DNA of 64,000 nt from Gemmatimonadales bacterium (GCA_009840115.1 VXOJ01000017.1:1-64000), one strand, 5' to 3'. Numbered from the stretch's first letter, positions 26,664-35,949 are shown. The notes: generated by a model from the sequence alone, not told the origin. Numbers and translations are program-made.

Positions 26664-27389
26664 ATGGACGGGTGCGGGAACGGGTTCGACGTGGTGAAAT
26701 GGCGCGAGTGGACGAGCGCTTCGGGGACCGCCGGGCCGGGCCGGGCGCTGGCTACGGGGGATGAGGCGCTGGACCGGGCCGCGGCGCTGCTCGATGCCGG
26801 AGGCGTGGTGGCGCACCCGACTTCGACGGTGTACGGGCTGGGCGGGCGGCCGTGGCCGGATGTCGACGCGCGGATCGCCGCGATCAAGCGTCGGCCGCCG
26901 GGGCCGCTGATCCGGCTCGCCGCGAGCCCCGAGACGCTCCGGCGGGCGCTGCCGGGGGCACGGTGGCCGGAGGCCGCGCGCCGGCTCGCCGACGCCTTCT
27001 GGCCGGGGCCGCTCACCCTGGTGCTGGAGGACGGGACCGATACCGGCGTCGCCGTGCGCGTCGACCCCCATCCGGTCGTGCGACGCCTCCTCGACCGGGC
27101 CGGCGGGCTGCTGACGTCCACGAGCCTGAACGTTACCGGGGAGGCGCCGGCGCGGACCCGCTGCGCGGCCCGCGCCGCGTTGTCGGGGATCGGGCCGGAG
27201 CACGGTGCCGTCGGCTGGCTCGACGCCGGCGACCTCGCCAGCGGGTCGACCCCGTCAACGCTCGTGCGTGCGGCGGGGGAAGCGGTCGAGGTTCTGCGGG
27301 AAGGGGCCGTGCCGGCGACGGAGGTCGCCCGGGTCCTCTCGGCCCACCCTCCCGGGTCCCCGCACGCTGTCGGGAGGTGGCCCACGTGA
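26664..27389 (+). CDS. threonylcarbamoyl-AMP synthase (Sua5/YrdC/TsaC family)
   Basis: The 241-aa protein carries a YrdC domain with HPTSTVYGLGGRPW near residue 53, KRRPPGPLIRLA, STSLNVTGE and the STLV motif. It would make threonylcarbamoyl-AMP for the t6A modification of ANN-decoding tRNAs in the cytoplasm. Length is closer to the single-domain TsaC type than to full Sua5 (about 340 aa). The N-terminal 35 residues are not conserved family sequence, so the true start may lie further in. The stop overlaps the phosphatase start (GTGA). Confidence 0.88.
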   Translation: MDGCGNGFDVVKWREWTSASGTAGPGRALATGDEALDRAAALLDAGGVVAHPTSTVYGLGGRPWPDVDARIAAIKRRPPGPLIRLAASPETLRRALPGARWPEAARRLADAFWPGPLTLVLEDGTDTGVAVRVDPHPVVRRLLDRAGGLLTSTSLNVTGEAPARTRCAARAALSGIGPEHGAVGWLDAGDLASGSTPSTLVRAAGEAVEVLREGAVPATEVARVLSAHPPGSPHAVGRWPT

Positions 27390-27871
27390 ACCTCCTCTTC
27401 GTCTGCACCGGCAACATCTGCCGCAGCCCGCTGGCGGAGGTGATCGCGCGGGCGGAAGCGGACGCGCGCGGGTGGGCGGAGGTCTGCTGCGCATCAGCGG
27501 GCACCTTCGCGTTTCCCGGCCAGCCGGCCTCGGGTCCCGGAATCGCGGTCGCCGCCGCCCACGGACTCGACCTCGGGGGGCACGTCTCACGGGAACTCTC
27601 GCTCGAACTGGTCGAGTGGGCCGACTTGGTCATCGGCATGGAGGCCTCCCATGCCCGGGGGGCCGCGCGCCTGGCTCCGCATGCGGCCATCCGCGTCATG
27701 ACGGATTTCCTGTCTGCGGATGACGAGTGGAGGGGGAGCGGCGTCCCGGACCCGTACGGCGGAGATCTCGACACGTACGAGGCGACCCGGGAGTTGCTGA
27801 CGCGGGCCATGCAGGGGCTCTTCGACGCGCTCGGCGAAGAACGGGGAGGGCGCGAAGGGTCCGGGTCGTGA
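27386..27871 (+). CDS. low-molecular-weight protein-tyrosine-phosphatase family protein
   Basis: The 161-aa protein starts NLLFVCTGNICRSPLAEV, containing the catalytic C-x5-R loop (CTGNICRS) at residues 7-14, and has the general-acid motif VPDPYGGD near residue 128. These are the complete LMW-PTP active-site elements. Substrates in such bacteria may be phosphotyrosine kinases or phosphoarginine proteins; the sequence does not tell. GGGAGG lies upstream of the GTG start. It overlaps genes on both sides. Confidence 0.88.
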   Translation: MNLLFVCTGNICRSPLAEVIARAEADARGWAEVCCASAGTFAFPGQPASGPGIAVAAAHGLDLGGHVSRELSLELVEWADLVIGMEASHARGAARLAPHAAIRVMTDFLSADDEWRGSGVPDPYGGDLDTYEATRELLTRAMQGLFDALGEERGGREGSGS

Positions 27872-28755
27872 CGCTCCGCTTCGCGCTCCTCGGGGATCCC
27901 GTGCGGCACTCGATCTCGCCCGCCATGCACCGCGCGGCCTTCGAGATCCTCGGACTCGACGCGGAATACGTGGCCCGGCGGACCGCTCCCGACGAGGTCG
28001 GGTCGGCGATGCGGAGCGCGGATCTGGCGGGCGGAAACGTGACGCTCCCCCACAAGCTCCGAGCCGCCCGGGCGCTCGCGCGGCCGAGCGCCGCGGTGCG
28101 GGCGACCGGGGCGTGCAACTGCTGGTGGCGGCGACCGGATGGCGAACTCGCCGGCGACAACACGGACGTCGGCGGGCTCCAGGGGGCCCTTTCCCGCCTC
28201 GGGCTCCACCCCGGGGGCGCGCGCGTCCTTCTGCTGGGCGCCGGCGGCGCGGCCCGGGCGGCGGTCCACGCGCTGCTCGAAGGCGGCGCATCGTCCGTCG
28301 AAATCCTCAACCGGACCCCGGCTCGGGCACGCGCGCTGCGCGATCGGGCACTGGCCCGCGCGACCGACGCCGACGGCTCGGTGGATGCCGTGCGCGTCGT
28401 CGCGGGGCCGCGCTCCGGCGCGGCGTACGACCTCGTGCTGAACTCGACGAGCCTCGGGCTTTCGCCCGGGGATCCGCTCCCCCTCGACCTGGACCGGAGC
28501 GCGGACCGGGTCCGGTTCGGCGCCGCCTTCGACATGGTGTATGCAGCGGGCGGGACGGCGTGGGTTCGACACGCGCGTGCCCTCGGAATCCCGGCCGCCG
28601 GCGGGCTCGACATGCTCGTGGGCCAGGCGGCGCTCTCCCTCGAACGCTGGTTCCCCGGCCGCGAGGCCCCGTTCGATGCGATGCGAGAGGCGGCCGTGGC
28701 GGAACTCGCGTCGCGGACGGCGTCGGAACCAGGGGACGGATCGAACGCCGCGTGA
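27868..28755 (+). CDS. aroE: shikimate dehydrogenase
   Basis: The 295-aa enzyme reduces 3-dehydroshikimate with NADPH in aromatic amino acid synthesis. The substrate-binding site is visible in PVRHSISPAMH (about 11-21), the catalytic Lys in NVTLPHK (about 60) and the paired Asp in DNTDVGG. The NADPH fold has LLLGAGGAARAA near residue 120 followed by EILNRTPARA. The GTG start overlaps the phosphatase stop by 4 bases. Confidence 0.94.
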   Translation: MTLRFALLGDPVRHSISPAMHRAAFEILGLDAEYVARRTAPDEVGSAMRSADLAGGNVTLPHKLRAARALARPSAAVRATGACNCWWRRPDGELAGDNTDVGGLQGALSRLGLHPGGARVLLLGAGGAARAAVHALLEGGASSVEILNRTPARARALRDRALARATDADGSVDAVRVVAGPRSGAAYDLVLNSTSLGLSPGDPLPLDLDRSADRVRFGAAFDMVYAAGGTAWVRHARALGIPAAGGLDMLVGQAALSLERWFPGREAPFDAMREAAVAELASRTASEPGDGSNAA

Positions 28756-29552
28756 GGGCGGTGGCGCGCGCCGGCCGGCTCCGCCTCCTGGGCCGAGCCG
28801 CCGCCGCGGCCTTCGATGCTCTCGTGCCCGCGGCGTGCGTGGGGTGTCGCCGCGGCGTCGCGCCCGATGGCCCGCCGCTGTGCGCCCTGTGCCGGTCCCG
28901 GCTCCCTCGACTGGCGAGTCCCCGCTGCCGCCGCTGCGCCCAGCCGCTCGGCAACATCGCCGCCGCGGCCGGCGAGCTCGTGCGGTGCGGCACGTGCGAG
29001 GAGTGGCCCGAGGTCCTGGTGGCGGCCGACGCCCCCTTCGCCTTCGAGGGCCTCGCCGCCCGGACGGTGCGTGCGCTGAAGTACGACCGCTGGCGCTCCC
29101 TCGCCCCGTGGATGGCCGCGCGCATGGCTCCGGCCGCCGAGGTGATGGCGTCCCGGCTCGGCGAAGGCGCGACCTGGCTGATCCCGGTGCCGCTCACGCC
29201 GGCTCGGCGGCGGGAACGGGGCTTCAACCAGGCCGGGGAGCTGGCCCGCGCGCTGGCCGACCGCGGCGTCGGGTCGCTGGGCCCGTTCCTCGACCGCCGT
29301 CCGGGGGGCAGCCGTCAGGCGGGCGTCGGCGGGGCGCTGCGCCGCGCGAACGTACAGGGTCGCTTCCGGTTGCGTGCCGGCCTCCCGGACGGGCGCCGGA
29401 GCGCCATCATCGTCGACGATGTGCTCACGACCGGAGCCACCGCGATCGCCTGCGCCGAGACGCTGGCCGAGGCTGGATTCCGCAGCGTCGCCACCGTTAG
29501 TTTTGCCCGGACTTTGCTCCCCCTTAATCCTTCCCGAGAGGAATCCGAATGA
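28752..29552 (+). CDS. ComF-family phosphoribosyltransferase-like protein
   Basis: The 266-aa protein has an N-terminal zinc-finger-like region with four CxxC pairs (CVGC, CALC, CRRC, CGTC; about residues 29-79). A PRTase-fold domain follows with the PRPP-loop motif [15 protein letters not shown] near residue 220 and the family block [17 protein letters not shown]. Homologues include ComF/GntX, linked to DNA uptake or remodelling in some bacteria; the reaction is not established. It overlaps aroE and gapA (4 bases each). Confidence 0.85.
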   Translation: MRAVARAGRLRLLGRAAAAAFDALVPAACVGCRRGVAPDGPPLCALCRSRLPRLASPRCRRCAQPLGNIAAAAGELVRCGTCEEWPEVLVAADAPFAFEGLAARTVRALKYDRWRSLAPWMAARMAPAAEVMASRLGEGATWLIPVPLTPARRRERGFNQAGELARALADRGVGSLGPFLDRRPGGSRQAGVGGALRRANVQGRFRLRAGLPDGRRSAIIVDDVLTTGATAIACAETLAEAGFRSVATVSFARTLLPLNPSREESE

Positions 29553-30577
29553 GTGTGAGGGTTGCCATCAACGGTTTCGGCCGCATCGGCCGGAACATCC
29601 TCCGCGCGGCGCTCCAGAACCCGCGCGGGGACCTTGACTTCGTCGCGATAAACGATCTCACGGATGGGGCGACGCTCGCCCATCTGTTCAAGTACGACTC
29701 CGTGCACGGGCGCTTTCCCGGCGAGGTCCGCGTGGACGGAGCAGAACTCGTGCTGGGGGACGAGCGCGTGGGCGTCTTGTCCGAACGCGACCCGGCCGAC
29801 CTCCCGTGGCGGGAACTCGACGTGGACATCGTCATCGAATCCACCGGGATCTTCCGCAAGCGGGAAGATGCGACCCGGCACCTGAGCGCCGGGGCGAAGA
29901 AGGTCCTCATCTCCGCGCCGGGCATCGAGCCGGACATCACCCTGGTGCTGGGCGTGAACGCGGACGAATACGACCCGGCGCGTCACGACGTGATCTCGAA
30001 CGCGAGCTGCACGACCAACTGCATCGCTCCGGTCGTGAAGGTCCTGCTCGATCGCTTCGGCTTCGAGCGCGGCCTCATGACGACGGTCCACGCGTACACG
30101 AACGGCCAGCAGCTCCTCGACCTCCCGCACAAGGACCTCCGGCGCGCCCGCGCCGCCGCGCTTTCGATCATCCCCACGACGACGGGCGCGGCGAAGGCCG
30201 TGGGCCTCGTCCTCCCGCAGGTCAGGGGGAAGCTCGACGGCATGGCGATGCGCGTGCCGACGCCGGACGTGTCGATCGTGGACCTCGTGGCCACCGTGTC
30301 GCGGGACACGTCGGCCGGCGAGATCAACGCGGCGTTCCGCGAGGCCGCGGAAGGGCCGCTCGACGGCGTACTCGAATACACCGAGGAGCCGCTCGTCTCC
30401 GTCGACTTCACGGGACACCCGGCCAGCGCCATCGTCGACGCGAAGTCGACGTCCGTCATGGACGGCACGCTCGTCAAGGTCATCTCGTGGTACGACAACG
30501 AGTGGGGGTATTCGAACCGCCTCGTGGACCTGGCGAGCTTCGTCGGAGAGCGTCTGCCCGCCGCCGTCGGGGCCTGA
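29549..30577 (+). CDS. gapA: glyceraldehyde-3-phosphate dehydrogenase, type I
   Basis: The 342-aa enzyme oxidises glyceraldehyde 3-phosphate with NAD and phosphate. It has the nucleotide-binding start [12 protein letters not shown], the catalytic SNASCTTNC (Cys near residue 154), and [12 protein letters not shown] near the C-terminus. The residue after the first strand of the nucleotide fold region (FVAINDLTD) is Asp-like as in NAD-preferring enzymes. It starts the gap-pgk-tpiA-secG block and overlaps the ComF-like gene by 4 bases. Confidence 0.96.
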   Translation: MSVRVAINGFGRIGRNILRAALQNPRGDLDFVAINDLTDGATLAHLFKYDSVHGRFPGEVRVDGAELVLGDERVGVLSERDPADLPWRELDVDIVIESTGIFRKREDATRHLSAGAKKVLISAPGIEPDITLVLGVNADEYDPARHDVISNASCTTNCIAPVVKVLLDRFGFERGLMTTVHAYTNGQQLLDLPHKDLRRARAAALSIIPTTTGAAKAVGLVLPQVRGKLDGMAMRVPTPDVSIVDLVATVSRDTSAGEINAAFREAAEGPLDGVLEYTEEPLVSVDFTGHPASAIVDAKSTSVMDGTLVKVISWYDNEWGYSNRLVDLASFVGERLPAAVGA

Positions 30578-30598
30578 GCGGCCCCGGCCGGTCCCCTC

Positions 30599-31795
30599 GT
30601 GACCAGAGCGCTGCGCGACCTCCCGGCCGACCTGGCCGGGAAGCGGGGGCTCGTGCGGGTGGACTACAACGTGCCGCTCGACGCCGGGCGGGTCGCCGAT
30701 GCGACGCGCATTGAGGCGTCGCTGCCGACCCTCCGGTGGTTGCTGCGGCGGGAGGCCCGGCCGGTGCTGCTCTCGCACCTCGGCCGGCCGGGGGGGCGGC
30801 CGGACCCCGCGCTCTCGCTGTCGCCCGTGGCCTCCGCGCTCGCCGGCCTCCTCGGGACCGGAGTCCTCTTCTCCGCGCCGTGCGACGGCGAGGACGCGCT
30901 CCGCGCCAGCCGCGGGCTGAAGGCCGGACAGGTGCTCCTCGTGGAGAACACGCGTTTCCTGCCCGGGGAGACGGAGAACGACGCGGCGCTCGCTGGCCGT
31001 CTCGCCCGGCTCGGCGACTTCTTCGTCAACGACGCGTTCGGCACGCTGCACCGCGCGCACGCCTCGACGACGGGCGTGCCGGCCCTCCTGAGTCCTTCCG
31101 CGGCGGGCTTGCTCGTCGAGCGCGAACTGGAGGCGCTGGGCGCGCTCGAGCAGCCGCGCCGGCCGTTCGTCGTCGCCTTCGGAGGGGCCAAGATCGGCGA
31201 CAAGATCGAACTCCTGCGCCGCTTCCTGGAACGCGCCGACCTCATCCTCGTGGGCGGCGCCATGGCGAACACGTTCCTCCGCGCGCAGGGGGCCGAGACC
31301 GGAGCCTCGCTCGTCGAGGAGGCGGCGCTGGATCTCGCCCGCTCGATCCTGGCCGCGGGAAGGGAGCGGATCCGGCTGCCCACGGACGTGATGGTCCTCG
31401 ACCGGTCGAACGGGGACGGGGAGAGTGTCGAGGGCGTCGGGGTCGACGCGATCGGGCCGGAGATGGCCGCCCTGGACATCGGACCCGAGTCTCGCGCCCG
31501 CTACGCCGAGGCGTTGCGGGGGTGCGCCGCCTTCTTCTGGAACGGTCCCATGGGGCTGTTCGAAGACCCTCGGTTCGCGGCGGGCACGTTCGCTATCGCG
31601 GAGGCCGCAGCGGAGGCGACGGCGGCGGGCGGGTTCACCGTCATCGGGGGCGGCGACTCCGCCGCGGCCATCCGCCGCGCCGGGCTTTCCGACCGCGTGT
31701 CGCACGTCTGCACCGGGGGCGGAGCGGCCCTCGAGTACCTGTCGAGCGGCCGTCTACCCGGCCTCGACGCCCTCACCGAAAGGAGGCGTTCGTGA
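30599..31795 (+). CDS. pgk: phosphoglycerate kinase
   Basis: The 398-aa enzyme transfers phosphate from 1,3-bisphosphoglycerate to ADP. N-domain substrate residues are in VRVDYNVPLD (about 19-28) and LLSHLGRPGG. LLVENTRFLPGE and FVNDAFGTLHRAHAST are family signatures, and the C-domain has the GGGDSAAAI nucleotide loop near residue 350. GTG is the start; it lies 21 bases after gapA. The stop overlaps the tpiA start. Confidence 0.95.
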   Translation: MTRALRDLPADLAGKRGLVRVDYNVPLDAGRVADATRIEASLPTLRWLLRREARPVLLSHLGRPGGRPDPALSLSPVASALAGLLGTGVLFSAPCDGEDALRASRGLKAGQVLLVENTRFLPGETENDAALAGRLARLGDFFVNDAFGTLHRAHASTTGVPALLSPSAAGLLVERELEALGALEQPRRPFVVAFGGAKIGDKIELLRRFLERADLILVGGAMANTFLRAQGAETGASLVEEAALDLARSILAAGRERIRLPTDVMVLDRSNGDGESVEGVGVDAIGPEMAALDIGPESRARYAEALRGCAAFFWNGPMGLFEDPRFAAGTFAIAEAAAEATAAGGFTVIGGGDSAAAIRRAGLSDRVSHVCTGGGAALEYLSSGRLPGLDALTERRRS

Positions 31796-32556
31796 GTCAG
31801 CCGCACACCCCCGTGTTCGCCGCGAACTGGAAGATGAGCCATGGCCCGGCCGAGACCGGGGCGTTCGTGGAACGGTTCGCCGGGCGCCATCGGCCGCGCG
31901 GCGATGCGACGGTCATTGTGTTTCCTCCCGCCATCAGCCTGGCGGCCTTCGCCGCCGCGGCCTCCGGGCGTCCGGACCTCGAGTTCGGCGTGCAGGATGT
32001 GCACACGGAGGTGGAGGGCGCCCACACCAGCGGCATCTCGGCCGCCATGGTCCCGGCGACCGGCGCCACCTGGGGGCTGGCCGGCCACTCGGAACGCCGG
32101 CGGGAGTTCGGCGATACCGACGCGGACGTGGGGCGCAAGCTGGTCCGCCTGCTGGAGGCCGGACTCCGTCCCGTCCTGTGCGTGGGCGAGACGCTCGAGG
32201 AGCGGGAGGCCGGACGGCTCGCGACGGTGCTGGAAACGCAGATTCGGGAAGCCCTCCGCCCCCTCGACCCCGACGGCCGGGCCCGTCTCGTCTACGCCTA
32301 CGAACCCGTGTGGGCGATCGGCACCGGACGGACGGCGAGCCCGGCCGACGCCGAGGAGGCGCACGCCATCGTCCGGGACCAACTGGCGCGGGCGGAAGGA
32401 TGCGACGCGGAGCGCGCCGCGATCCTGTACGGAGGGAGCGTCAAGCCGGCCAACATCGAAGCGCTCCTGGCCGCCCCCGGGGTGGACGGCGTGCTCGTGG
32501 GCGGCGCGAGCCTCGATCCCGACAGCTGGGCCGCGATCTGCGCGGCGGGCAGATAA
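31792..32556 (+). CDS. tpiA: triosephosphate isomerase
   Basis: The 254-aa barrel interconverts dihydroxyacetone phosphate and glyceraldehyde 3-phosphate. Active-site elements: AANWKMSH (Lys near residue 13), GHSERR (His near 100), and YEPVWAIGTGRTAS (Glu near 172, followed by the flexible loop). YGGSVKPANI closes the phosphate site. The GTG start has a perfect AGGAGG 5 bases upstream and overlaps pgk by 4 bases. Confidence 0.96.
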   Translation: MSQPHTPVFAANWKMSHGPAETGAFVERFAGRHRPRGDATVIVFPPAISLAAFAAAASGRPDLEFGVQDVHTEVEGAHTSGISAAMVPATGATWGLAGHSERRREFGDTDADVGRKLVRLLEAGLRPVLCVGETLEEREAGRLATVLETQIREALRPLDPDGRARLVYAYEPVWAIGTGRTASPADAEEAHAIVRDQLARAEGCDAERAAILYGGSVKPANIEALLAAPGVDGVLVGGASLDPDSWAAICAAGR

Positions 32557-32576
32557 CCGGAAAAACTGGCCCCATC

Positions 32577-32595
32577 TTGCCGGCGGCTCTAGTTT
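32577..32595 (+). promoter_or_regulatory. possible secG promoter elements
   Basis: TAGTTT (32590-32595) fits the TANNTT -10 pattern seen elsewhere in this window. TTGCCG (32577-32582) lies only 7 bases upstream rather than at normal -35 spacing, as also seen before dcd and sppA. The secG ATG is 32 bases downstream. Confidence 0.25.
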
Positions 32596-32627
32596 TACGG
32601 CCCGATCCAACCAATGGCAGGTAGACG

Positions 32628-33038
32628 ATGTTCCCGTTCCTGATCGTATTGATTTCGCTGATCGCACTCGTGCTGTGCGTGATGATCCTCCTCCAGTCCG
32701 CGAAGGGCGGCGGGCTCGCCGCCTCCTTTGGCGGGGCCTCGTCCTCCACGGATTCCTTCATGGGAGGACGCCAGGCGGCCAACGCGCTGACGAAGGCGAG
32801 CTGGTACGGCGGGGGGAGTTTCCTCTTCCTCGCCCTCGTGCTGACGGTGCTCTCCGCCCGTCCGGACGCGGCCCCCGAATCGATCCTGCGTCAGGGACTT
32901 CCCGGCCAGCAGAGCCTCCCCGAAGCGCCCGCTTCGCTCCTGGAGGTGTCGCCCGACCTCGGAGAAGGCGCAGCCCCCTCCGATGAAGCCGCCGCACCCG
33001 GGTCGGAGGAAGGCGAGGAAGAGGACCCCGGCTCCTAG
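32628..33038 (+). CDS. secG: preprotein translocase subunit SecG
   Basis: The 136-aa protein has two membrane helices (about 2-22 and 55-73) joined by a Gly/Ser-rich loop with QSAKGGGLAASFGG, the hallmark of SecG. It assists SecYE in protein export. The C-terminal 60 residues are a Pro/Glu-rich acidic tail (EEGEEEDPGS at the end), longer than in E. coli. The position after tpiA is a common arrangement. Its end overlaps the convergent RNase H-like gene by 4 bases. Confidence 0.92.
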   Translation: MFPFLIVLISLIALVLCVMILLQSAKGGGLAASFGGASSSTDSFMGGRQAANALTKASWYGGGSFLFLALVLTVLSARPDAAPESILRQGLPGQQSLPEAPASLLEVSPDLGEGAAPSDEAAAPGSEEGEEEDPGS

Positions 33039-33664
33039 TCGGGCGGGCGAGGATCCTCGGCGAAAGCGTCGCTCGGCAGATCCAGAAACTCGACGTACCG
33101 CTCCTTCTCCTGCGCTTCGGCGAGCCAGCTCTCGAACCCGGATGGGACGAGTCCGTCGATGCCGCGCCGCTCCCGCGCCGCCGTCACCGCCAGGTGGTCC
33201 GCGTAGGCGTTCTTCACGTCGTCGGCGTGTCCCCGGGTCCAGCGCCACTCCACGCGGTGCCGCGCGGCGGCCCGCACGAGTTCCCGCCACAGATCGAGGT
33301 TCTCGATCGGCCCGCCCTTCCGGCGCCAGCCGCGGCGGGCCCAGCCGTGCACCCACTCCTTCATTCCTCGGACGAGATACTGGCTGTCGCTCGTAAAGAC
33401 GACGCGGCACGCCCGCCGCAGGGCGCCCAGCCCGACGATGCCGGAGACGATCGCCATCCGGTTGTTCGTCGTGTCCGGATCGAAGTGGGCGAAGTCCCGC
33501 CGATACCAGCCGCCGCGCTCGTCGAACCGTTCGATGAGACCGGCGGCCGCCCCCGGATTCCGGCGATTCTCGAACTGGTTGCCGAGGCAGGACTCGTCGG
33601 CGAAGATATGAACGAGCGGAGCGTCGGTCCTGCTCTCCCGCCCGGGTCCGGAGTCGGTGGTCAA
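33035..33664 (-). CDS. RNase H I-like protein
   Basis: The fold is RNase HI: FADESCLGN (Asp23), DTTNNRM, FTSDSQYLVRGM (Asp93), the basic WVHGWARRGWRRKGGPIEN handle region, RGHADD (His146) and NAYADHLA (Asp156). The catalytic Glu expected right after NNRM is Ala71 here (codon at 33454-33452), so hydrolysis of RNA in RNA-DNA hybrids is not certain. TTG at 33664 is chosen because GGGAGG lies 4-5 bases upstream and it avoids overlap with carA; longer frames to 33775 are open. The 209-aa product has a C-terminal extension of about 45 residues. Confidence 0.8.
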   Translation of the reverse strand: MTTDSGPGRESRTDAPLVHIFADESCLGNQFENRRNPGAAAGLIERFDERGGWYRRDFAHFDPDTTNNRMAIVSGIVGLGALRRACRVVFTSDSQYLVRGMKEWVHGWARRGWRRKGGPIENLDLWRELVRAAARHRVEWRWTRGHADDVKNAYADHLAVTAARERRGIDGLVPSGFESWLAEAQEKERYVEFLDLPSDAFAEDPRPPD

Positions 33665-33756
33665 CGCGCCTCCCGCGGCTTGGGTTCGCCCGGCACGCGG
33701 GCCGCGGGCCGCTGCCCGGGTCCCCGCACCTTCAACCGCCACATTGGACGCGCGAC

Positions 33757-34893
33757 TTGAGCGAGACGCAAGCACGCCCCGGATACCTCCTGCTCGAAGA
33801 TGGCCGCCGTTTCGGCGGCGCCTACGTGGGCCCCGAGACCGAGACCGCCGGCGAAGCCGTCTTCACGACGGTGATGACGGGGTATCACGAGGTGCTCACC
33901 GATCCTTCCTTTGCCGCGCAGATCGTCGTCATGACCGCGCCCATGCAGGGGGTCTACGGCATCCGCGATCCCGACGTTCAATCGCGGCGGCCCTGGGTCG
34001 CGGGCTTCGTCGTGAGGCACCTGTCGCACGAGATCGGGTCCGGGCCGGCCGATTCCACGCTGCCCGAGTACCTCGCCTCGCACGGGATTCCGACCCTGGT
34101 CGGCGCGGACACGCGCGCGCTGACGCGCCATATCCGGGATGCGGGCGCGATGCGGGCGGTCATGGCGCACGATGGGGTGTCGCCGCAACAGGCCGCCGAG
34201 CGGCTGGCCGCCGAGCCGGAGATGTCCGGCCGCGACCTCGCGACCGCCGTCTCGACGCCCGAACCGTACGAACTCGGCCCCCTCGACGGGGTGGCCGAGC
34301 GCGGCCTCGTGCTTTGCCTCGACTATGGGGTAAAGACGCGAAGCCTCGACCTCTTCCGTCGCGAGGGATACCGCGTGCGCGTCGTCCCGTGCGACACGGA
34401 CGCCGAGGCGCTGCTCTCCGCCCGCCCGGACGGGGTCTTCGTCTCGAACGGGCCCGGCGATCCGGAGGCGGTGCCGGGCGCCGTCGAGCGCATCCGCACG
34501 CTGAGCGACGCCGGGGTCCCGCTGTTCGGCATCTGCCTCGGACACCAGCTCATAGCGCGCGCCTTCGGGGGCACGAACTACAAGCTGCCCTACGGGCACC
34601 GCGGCGGGAATCACCCCGTGATCAACCATGCCACGGGCGCCGTGGAGATCACCTCGCAGAACCACGGCTTCTCGGTACTCGAAAAGGACGGACGGATCGA
34701 GGGCGGCGACGATCTCGAGATCACGCACCGGAATCTGAACGACGGCACGGTGGAAGGGCTGGTCCACCGGGAGCGGCCGGTATTCGCGGTGCAGTACCAT
34801 CCCGAGTCGGCCCCGGGACCCCACGACAGCCGGTATCTGTTCAACCGCTTCGTCGAGACGATGCGGAATCACGGAAGCTCCGCCCCGGGTTGA
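33757..34893 (+). CDS. carA: carbamoyl-phosphate synthase small (glutaminase) subunit
   Basis: The 378-aa subunit hydrolyses glutamine and channels ammonia to CarB for arginine and pyrimidine synthesis. The N-terminal domain starts YLLLEDGRRFGGAYVG and includes GYHEVLTDPS. The class I amidotransferase domain (about 185-375) has SNGPGDPE, the nucleophile in GICLGHQLIARAFGG (Cys near 255) and the His-Glu pair in QYHPESAPGP. The TTG start is the only one that fits the conserved N-terminus. No carB lies in the window. Confidence 0.95.
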   Translation: MSETQARPGYLLLEDGRRFGGAYVGPETETAGEAVFTTVMTGYHEVLTDPSFAAQIVVMTAPMQGVYGIRDPDVQSRRPWVAGFVVRHLSHEIGSGPADSTLPEYLASHGIPTLVGADTRALTRHIRDAGAMRAVMAHDGVSPQQAAERLAAEPEMSGRDLATAVSTPEPYELGPLDGVAERGLVLCLDYGVKTRSLDLFRREGYRVRVVPCDTDAEALLSARPDGVFVSNGPGDPEAVPGAVERIRTLSDAGVPLFGICLGHQLIARAFGGTNYKLPYGHRGGNHPVINHATGAVEITSQNHGFSVLEKDGRIEGGDDLEITHRNLNDGTVEGLVHRERPVFAVQYHPESAPGPHDSRYLFNRFVETMRNHGSSAPG

Positions 34894-34907
34894 CCGTGCG
34901 CGGTCCG

Positions 34908-34936
34908 TTGAACGTTGACGACGTGTGGTCTAGGTT
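34908..34936 (+). promoter_or_regulatory. promoter upstream of sppA
   Basis: TTGAAC (34908-34913) and TAGGTT (34931-34936) are 17 bp apart in the gap after carA, 48 bases before the sppA start. A second TTGACG (34915-34920) lies only 10 bases from the -10 box. Confidence 0.5.
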
Positions 34937-34984
34937 GCGTCGGGCCTCCAGCCACGGACCCACACTCATGGACCGTCGCGCGAC

Positions 34985-35884
34985 GTGACCTACGACAAGC
35001 GGAACACGGTGATCGCCCTCCTCGCGCTCCTGGGCATCTTCGGCGTGGGCGCGATCCTCTCCATCTGGTGGACGGTGGGGAATACGTCGTTTCTCGCCGG
35101 GGGGCGCGTGGCGGTCGTCCCGCTGCGGGGCGTGATCACGGACGAAGCGGCCTTCACCCGGACGCTCGACGGCTTTCGCGAAGACCCCGGCGTGCGCGCC
35201 TTCGTGATCGAGATCGAGTCCCCGGGCGGCACCGTCGGGGCCTCGCAGAGCATCTTCGAAGCCATTCGCGATCTGCGGGACGACGACGACCGGCCCGTCC
35301 TCGCCTGGATGGGCGATGTGGGAGCCTCCGGCGGATACTACGCCGCGGTCGGGGCCGACAGCGTGTACGCGCTGCCCGGCACGATGACGGGATCCATCGG
35401 CGTCATCATGGAATTCCCCAACGCAGAGGAGTTGTTCCGCAAGGTCGGCGTCGACTGGGAAGTCGTGGCGAGCGCGGAGCACAAGGATCTGGGCGGCTAC
35501 GGGCGCTCCCTTTCTCCCGAGGACCGCGAGATCCTCGAGGAACTTGTGAGCGACGTCCACGAGCAGTTCGTCGAGGTGGTGTCCGACAACCGGGATCTCG
35601 ATCGGGAGACCGTTCGCGGGTTGGCGGACGGCCGGGTGTTCACGGGCCGGCAGGCGAACGAACTGGGACTCGTCGACGGCCTGATGACCCTGCCCGAGAC
35701 GGTCGACCTCGCAGGCCGGATGGCGGGTCTGGGCGCGGATCCGAGAGTCGTGCGGCCGCGCGAACCGAGGGTCGGCCTGTGGGACCTGATCGGCGGGCTG
35801 AGTCTGGGCGATGCGCGAGCGTGGATCGGATCGCTGGCGCCTCTGCGCCCAAGCGCGCCGAGACTCCTCTTTGAACTGAGATAA
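34985..35884 (+). CDS. sppA: signal peptide peptidase SppA (S49 family), short form
   Basis: The 299-aa protein has one N-terminal membrane helix (about 9-27) and a periplasm-facing protease domain. IESPGGTVGAS and the nucleophile Ser in GDVGASGGYYAA (near residue 115) are clear, and the likely base Lys is in EHKDLGG (near 163). TGSIGVIMEF and ADGRVFTGRQANELGLVDGL complete the family pattern. It is about half the length of E. coli SppA and matches the single-domain 36K type. It would degrade cleaved signal peptides in the membrane. Confidence 0.93.
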   Translation: MTYDKRNTVIALLALLGIFGVGAILSIWWTVGNTSFLAGGRVAVVPLRGVITDEAAFTRTLDGFREDPGVRAFVIEIESPGGTVGASQSIFEAIRDLRDDDDRPVLAWMGDVGASGGYYAAVGADSVYALPGTMTGSIGVIMEFPNAEELFRKVGVDWEVVASAEHKDLGGYGRSLSPEDREILEELVSDVHEQFVEVVSDNRDLDRETVRGLADGRVFTGRQANELGLVDGLMTLPETVDLAGRMAGLGADPRVVRPREPRVGLWDLIGGLSLGDARAWIGSLAPLRPSAPRLLFELR

Positions 35885-35885
35885 G

Positions 35886-35905
35886 CCGCTCCCATCCCGG
35901 AGCGG
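35886..35905 (+). terminator. short hairpin after sppA
   Basis: CCGCTCC (35886-35892) and GGAGCGG (35899-35905) form a perfect 7-bp stem with the loop CATCCC, starting 2 bases after the sppA stop. The following AGAACCATTCTTG has no T run, so termination strength is uncertain. Confidence 0.45.
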
Positions 35906-35949
35906 AGAACCATTCTTGAACGGTTGCACAACGCTCGGAGGAGAGGGAG

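Noticed and set aside
25900-30530. TTCGAAT/TTCGAAC strings resembling tRNA T-loops
   Set aside because: They fall inside dnaB and gapA codons and no cloverleaf arms flank them.
32567-32580. Sigma-54-like TGGC...TTGC before secG
   Set aside because: The GG and GC pairs are separated by 9 bases instead of 10, and no sigma-54 activator context is present.
33665-33775. Longer N-terminus for the RNase H-like gene
   Set aside because: It would overlap carA, is low-complexity, and lacks a ribosome binding site, while TTG 33664 has one.
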